This document shows, piece by piece, positions 5,416 through 7,222 of a stretch of 7,222 bases of DNA. Both the position numbers and the translations under genes were made by a program. A model generated the notes under the pieces. The model saw only the letters and a program-made list of their open reading frames with translations, had not been told where the DNA came from and searched no databases. Origin of the DNA: Deltaproteobacteria bacterium (GTDB taxonomy: Bacteria > Desulfobacterota > Dissulfuribacteria > Dissulfuribacterales > UBA3076); the NCBI GenBank assembly GCA_013138705.1, contig WTCF01000043.1, forward strand, positions 1 to 7,222, given 5' to 3'. How positions within the stretch are numbered: position 1 is the stretch's first letter; each line of letters opens with the position of its first letter.

Positions 5416-7211
5416 ATCTGTTCCCTTAATTGAGGCACGATATATCCTATATCTGCCAGCGCTTTTAAAAAAGGCTTTTCACTTCCCGGCAGCACGACGA
5501 CATATCGGTCGCTGGCGGGCAGGCACATTTTTGAAAGCTTTCTGTCCGAACATATCAACTGAATCAGTACAGGATCTGTGCACTCAATCAAATGAGACCG
5601 TCCTGAATAGCTAAGCAGGGTAGTGCGTTTTTTTGCATCATCAAGCAGTGTGGTCACCGTTTGCGGAATTGCTTCTGATGATCTGGACTCGATGAATGCA
5701 CGGATTTCTTTTGTCTCTGTTCCGTTTTGTGCTGCATCAAGGAGTGTCCGGAGAGAAATCCGCCATAAGGATGAAGAGACCTTCTTGCATGTCTTGTCCA
5801 GAAACAGCCTGTCTGCCGGTGATATGGAAACAGCGTCTGTGATGACAATCTCGTAATTGGACAAAACTTTTAATACCGGCCTGGTCTTAAATACCGGAGG
5901 ATAATACTTCGCGGTTATACCAAGTACATAGGCTCCCAGTGAATTGATGCGTATGTACTTCAGGCCGTCATAACGGCTGAGGAAATCAATCCCGTCAACA
6001 CCCCATAAGTCGTAGTAATCCGGCAGAGCTCCGGCAGGATGAATATATGCCACATCAATGAGTCCCAGGGTGGCGGCATATTCAAACAGGAAGGTAAGAA
6101 GATAACGGCCTTCAATAATTGACCAGTTGCCATAGTCGTCAAGACTGCCGTACTGAGCATCGCAGATATAAAGCTTCCATGCATAACGGGCAACGTCAAA
6201 ATCAAGGCCTCTTGAGTGCATGAAGCGAATCAGCTCTTCAACCTTGATCCATCTGTCGGGAACACATTGACAAAGGGCTTCATTGATAACCGGTCTTCTT
6301 GTTGTCGGATCAGTAAGGGCGCGTCCACGTGATGATTTTTGCCCCTTTATTTCATTGATACGGCTGAATTCATCAATAAATTTGGTTTTCTCCCATTTCT
6401 TCCATGCGGTTTTGATCACATCCGGCAGGTCTCCGGCAAGCGCCCTTTTCCCCGTATTGCTCAGCTTAAGTGTGCTGCCATCGGCCTTGGCCAGTCCTAC
6501 GCCCTGGACAATTATCGGCCACGCAAATGCCTGGATGGGCCCAATATCATCGAGCATATCCGGTTCATTATACCACTCTCCTTCATGGAGAAGCTTTGAT
6601 AAGCTCTTTACTGCTGCCGAAGAGGGATGGCCGGTTTTCCGGCTGACCTTGAGCTTGCCGCCGTCAATGAGTCTCAGAACGGTTTCGAGATTGCTCAAGG
6701 CAATCTGGGATGTTGACCTTATTTCCAGGGCAAGCCTTGCTTCGCCTTTGATAGCAGGCCCAATTGATTTGGGCAATTTTTCAACATATTTAACGTGGTC
6801 TCGTTTTGGTTTTGGAAGAAAAGCTCTCAAGCTGCTTCGGATATCAGCAGGTATCTGATTCCTGATGATAAAAAGACCTAAAAGATCGCTTTCGCCCATA
6901 TCGCCAAGATTTTGGTCAGGATCCGGTCCCCCTAAGTATTTTGCGTCAAATTTTTGGAAATTTATTTTCCCGTCAGGCGCAAAAGCAGCTTCTGCAACAG
7001 CATATTGCTCAATCTTACTTAATCTGTTGAATAGAGTTTTCAGATTTTCGCCTTGCAAAGCTGCTGAAATAGCCTCAATTATTTCGGCCTTTCGAGTCGG
7101 GACCTCGGCGCAAATCAGCTTTGCCATTGCCTTAAGGTCATTGACTCTGTAAAAGTCATCCAAAGCCTGGCCCAGTGTTTGATAAACCGTCTCTTTCATG
7201 TATCGTGGCAT
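5412..7211 (-). CDS. Helicase-associated XPB partner protein, p52/Tfb2-like architecture
   Basis: At least 599 residues; no helicase motor motifs are present. It resembles the conserved protein encoded beside XPB in mycobacteria (Rv0862c next to Rv0861c). Residues 23-52 look SAP-like (DLKAMAKLICAEVPTRKAEI). Residues about 168-262 and 310-432 look like winged-helix units, each ending in a typical wing: LKLSNTGKRALAG (248-260) and YIRINSLGAYVLG (419-431). Residues about 446-592 match the N-terminal domain of the adjacent XPB: NYEIVITD, then WRISLRTLLDAAQNGTETKEI, then IPQTV. The inferred role is an XPB-binding regulator or DNA-binding subunit. The ATG at 7211 lacks a clear ribosome site (a second ATG is 12 bases on) and the frame is open to the window edge, so the true start may lie outside. 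Confidence 0.85.
   Translation of the reverse strand: MPRYMKETVYQTLGQALDDFYRVNDLKAMAKLICAEVPTRKAEIIEAISAALQGENLKTLFNRLSKIEQYAVAEAAFAPDGKINFQKFDAKYLGGPDPDQNLGDMGESDLLGLFIIRNQIPADIRSSLRAFLPKPKRDHVKYVEKLPKSIGPAIKGEARLALEIRSTSQIALSNLETVLRLIDGGKLKVSRKTGHPSSAAVKSLSKLLHEGEWYNEPDMLDDIGPIQAFAWPIIVQGVGLAKADGSTLKLSNTGKRALAGDLPDVIKTAWKKWEKTKFIDEFSRINEIKGQKSSRGRALTDPTTRRPVINEALCQCVPDRWIKVEELIRFMHSRGLDFDVARYAWKLYICDAQYGSLDDYGNWSIIEGRYLLTFLFEYAATLGLIDVAYIHPAGALPDYYDLWGVDGIDFLSRYDGLKYIRINSLGAYVLGITAKYYPPVFKTRPVLKVLSNYEIVITDAVSISPADRLFLDKTCKKVSSSLWRISLRTLLDAAQNGTETKEIRAFIESRSSEAIPQTVTTLLDDAKKRTTLLSYSGRSHLIECTDPVLIQLICSDRKLSKMCLPASDRYVVVLPGSEKPFLKALADIGYIVPQLREQI
5421..5427 (-). promoter_or_regulatory. Ribosome binding site of xpb inside the partner gene
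   Basis: On the minus strand, AAGGGAA lies 5 bases before the xpb ATG and within the last codons of the partner gene. With the ATGA stop/start overlap, it supports both the xpb start and translational coupling. Confidence 0.6.
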
Positions 7212-7222
7212 TAGGTGTGTTT

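Noticed and set aside
6283..6858. 191-codon plus-strand open frame
   Set aside because: It lies entirely antisense to the XPB partner gene, has no family resemblance and no ribosome site of note; it mirrors the coding bias of the real gene.
1..7222. CRISPR arrays, tRNA/rRNA genes, insertion sequences, attachment sites
   Set aside because: No regularly spaced repeats, transposase motifs, cloverleaf-like segments or terminal inverted repeats were seen; the window is almost fully occupied by the listed genes.

Overview
The window carries seven genes at high coding density, with no gap longer than about 70 bases. The set is PurB, PyrE, a small NifU-type Fe-S protein, RlmH, selenocysteine synthase SelA, and an XPB-type helicase with its partner. 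Together with roughly balanced base composition, this suggests an anaerobic, selenocysteine-using bacterium, most likely Desulfobacterota (former Deltaproteobacteria). That placement is inference from gene content and family resemblance; no rRNA or other phylogenetic marker is present.

Layout. (1) Bases 1-1719, plus strand: the 3' two-thirds of purB, pyrE overlapping it by ATGA, then a 75-residue NifU-domain protein 16 bases downstream. This looks like one housekeeping operon of nucleotide synthesis plus Fe-S maturation. (2) Bases 1720-1785: a short intergenic stretch with a degenerate GTTCA-type repeat and a hairpin/U-tract terminator for the converging rlmH. (3) Bases 1786-3679: rlmH (minus) and selA (plus) are divergent. 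Their start codons interlock in one CATG, so each gene's promoter must lie inside the other gene. (4) Bases 3680-3735: a short convergent gap with a strong Shine-Dalgarno and a 19-codon ORF, possibly the stump of a lost selA-operon gene. (5) Bases 3736-7211 and perhaps beyond, minus strand: a two-gene cassette, a 599-residue helicase-associated protein followed (ATGA overlap) by a complete bacterial XPB helicase.

The most interesting part is the XPB cassette. The C-terminal ~145 residues of the partner resemble the N-terminal ~160 residues of the XPB next to it, preceded by regions that look like winged helices. This is the architecture of TFIIH subunit p52/Tfb2, whose C-terminal clutch domain pairs with the related XPB N-terminal domain in eukaryotes. 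I therefore propose that the pair is a minimal bacterial counterpart of the XPB-p52 module, made in matched amounts by translational coupling. This is inference and can be tested by structure prediction and profile searches. The remaining genes are conventional housekeeping genes.
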